Assembly: GCF_021272185.1 (NCBI RefSeq)
Contig: NZ_JAJSEC010000006.1
Location: 62,001 to 126,000 of the forward strand
DNA length: 64,000 bases
From: Roseivivax sp. GX 12232
GTDB taxonomy: Bacteria > Pseudomonadota > Alphaproteobacteria > Rhodobacterales > Rhodobacteraceae
Direction of reading: 5' to 3'
Part shown: piece after piece, positions 63,156-64,000 of the stretch
Position numbering within the stretch: position 1 is the stretch's first letter
How the letters are laid out: every line of letters begins with the position of its first letter
Program-made: the position numbers and the translations under genes
Notes under the pieces: generated by a model
Database searches by the model: none
What the model was told of the DNA's origin: nothing
The model's input: only the letters and a program-made list of their open reading frames with translations

Positions 63156-64000
63156 TCTCCGACAGCATCGCGCAAAGAAGTTCAAACATGATTGAAACGC
63201 CCAAGAAGGCGGTGCCGCCGCTTGCGTCGAAGGGCGGCGAGACCTCGACCATGTCGGCGCCCACGATCTGCAGCCCGGCCAGTTCGCGGCAGACCGAGAG
63301 CGCCTCGAAGGCGTTCGGGCCGCCGACCTCGGGCGTGCCGGTGCCGGGCGCGAAGGCCGGGTCCACGAAGTCGATGTCGTAGCTCACGTAGGTCGGCCCG
63401 CTGCCCGCGATCTCGCGCGCCTCGGCCATGACGTCGGGGATGCCGCGGGCGAAGAACTCCTCGATCGGGATCACGCGGATGCCCTCGGCGCGGGCGAAAT
63501 CGCGGTCCTCCATGTCGTAGGCGGTGCCGCGGATGCCGATCATCACCACCCGCTTGGGATCGAGCAGCCCCTCCTCCACCGCGCGGCGGAAGGGCGTGCC
63601 ATGGGTGTATTTGGTGCCGCCGAAATAGCCTTTGTAGAGGTCCGTGTGGCTGTCGAAATGCACCATGCCGAGCGGCGCCTCGGCGGCCAGCGCGCGCAGG
63701 ATCGGCAGGCTGCTCAGGTGATCCCCGCCGGCGGTCAGCGGGCGGATGCCCGCGGCGCGGAGCTCCTTGTAGAAGGCGGTGATCCGTTCGAGCGAGTCGG
63801 GAATATCAGCCGGGTTCGGGCCGACATCGCCCAGGTCGGCGCAGCGGGCGGCCTCGAAGGGGCGCAATCCGCTGACCGGGTGCTGGGCGCGGATCATCGT
63901 CGAGGCGTCGCGCAGCTGGCGCGGCCCGTGGCGCGGGCCGGGGCGGTTGGTGGTGCCGCTGTCCCAGGGCACGCCGGTCAGGCCGATCTCGACCTCGGAG
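63142..64000 (-). CDS. Agmatinase/arginase (ureohydrolase) family protein, 5' partial
   Basis: At least 286 residues; the gene begins outside the window, as SEVEIGLTG reads through the edge. The manganese site is AGGDHLSSLPI, then GMVHFDSHTDLYKGYFGG, and VSYDIDFVDPAFAPGTGTPE, the three family metal motifs; Ser replaces the usual Ala of DAHxD. Members cut urea from agmatine, guanidinobutyrate or guanidinopropionate, and which is right cannot be told. The last codons lie inside a palindrome. Confidence 0.9.
   Translation of the reverse strand, partial: SEVEIGLTGVPWDSGTTNRPGPRHGPRQLRDASTMIRAQHPVSGLRPFEAARCADLGDVGPNPADIPDSLERITAFYKELRAAGIRPLTAGGDHLSSLPILRALAAEAPLGMVHFDSHTDLYKGYFGGTKYTHGTPFRRAVEEGLLDPKRVVMIGIRGTAYDMEDRDFARAEGIRVIPIEEFFARGIPDVMAEAREIAGSGPTYVSYDIDFVDPAFAPGTGTPEVGGPNAFEALSVCRELAGLQIVGADMVEVSPPFDASGGTAFLGVSIMFELLCAMLSENRNL

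Overview
The window is very GC-rich and gene-dense and reads as chromosome of an alphaproteobacterium of the Rhodobacteraceae (Rhodobacter/Roseobacter group). The signs are a Rhodobacter-type porin, a DUF3576 lipoprotein near leuS-lptE-holA, a manganese-dependent (family II) pyrophosphatase, a 41-residue bL36, an SdhAF4-type DUF1674 protein, the DUF4170-KDO-transferase-lpxK block, and DUF2794. No phage, plasmid, CRISPR, rRNA or transposase gene was seen.

Layout. 1-5.6 kb: a flavoprotein cut by the window edge, a GST, and the overlapping minus-strand operon leuS-lptE-holA. 6.1-9.5 kb: a lone family-4 glycosyltransferase on the opposite strand, then the DUF3576 lipoprotein and the porin. 9.5-16.9 kb: a plus-strand run with TPR-sulfotransferase, PLP homeostasis protein, pyrophosphatase, HAD hydrolase, MaoC hydratase, ribF, YcgN and threonine aldolase. 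17-28.6 kb: hspQ, a transglycosylase lipoprotein, lolA, exoD, ftsK, an aminotransferase, an amidase, a UbiH-type hydroxylase, a second transglycosylase and an SDR protein. 29-41.7 kb: an acidic EF-hand protein, a DMT transporter, a LysR regulator, rnhA, an RsmB-type methyltransferase, dapB, rbfA, pmbA and a CysQ-like phosphatase. 42.7-46.5 kb: a lipid A/KDO block, N-formylglutamate amidohydrolase, tRNA-Val(GAC) and rpmJ. 46.9-48.6 kb: a secreted pseudo-caspase/peptidoglycan-binding protein. 48.6-58.3 kb: a branched-chain-type (HAAT) ABC importer with two acyl-CoA-ligase-like genes and an HdeA-like protein. 58.6-64 kb: a 52-residue membrane protein, an orphan formate dehydrogenase alpha subunit, a histidine phosphatase, DUF2794 and an agmatinase-family enzyme cut by the window edge.

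How genes work together. LptE, LolA, LpxK, the KDO-transferase homologue and the porin serve the outer membrane. The two SLT proteins and the peptidoglycan-binding protein serve the cell wall. The HAAT importer and its ligases look like an uptake-and-activation route for an unidentified hydrophobic carboxylic acid.

The most unusual signal is a dispersed intergenic repeat. There are six copies, each 165 bp, three or more kb from coding landmarks in some cases but always between genes, at about 18.3, 30.4, 42.0, 42.3, 46.6 and 50.1 kb. The copies differ in sequence but show no net length change. An invariant nonamer sits at the same offset in every copy, and one hairpin shows paired compensatory changes, which suggests a conserved folded structure. 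I do not recognise this family. Two copies lie in tandem in front of the KDO/lpxK block.
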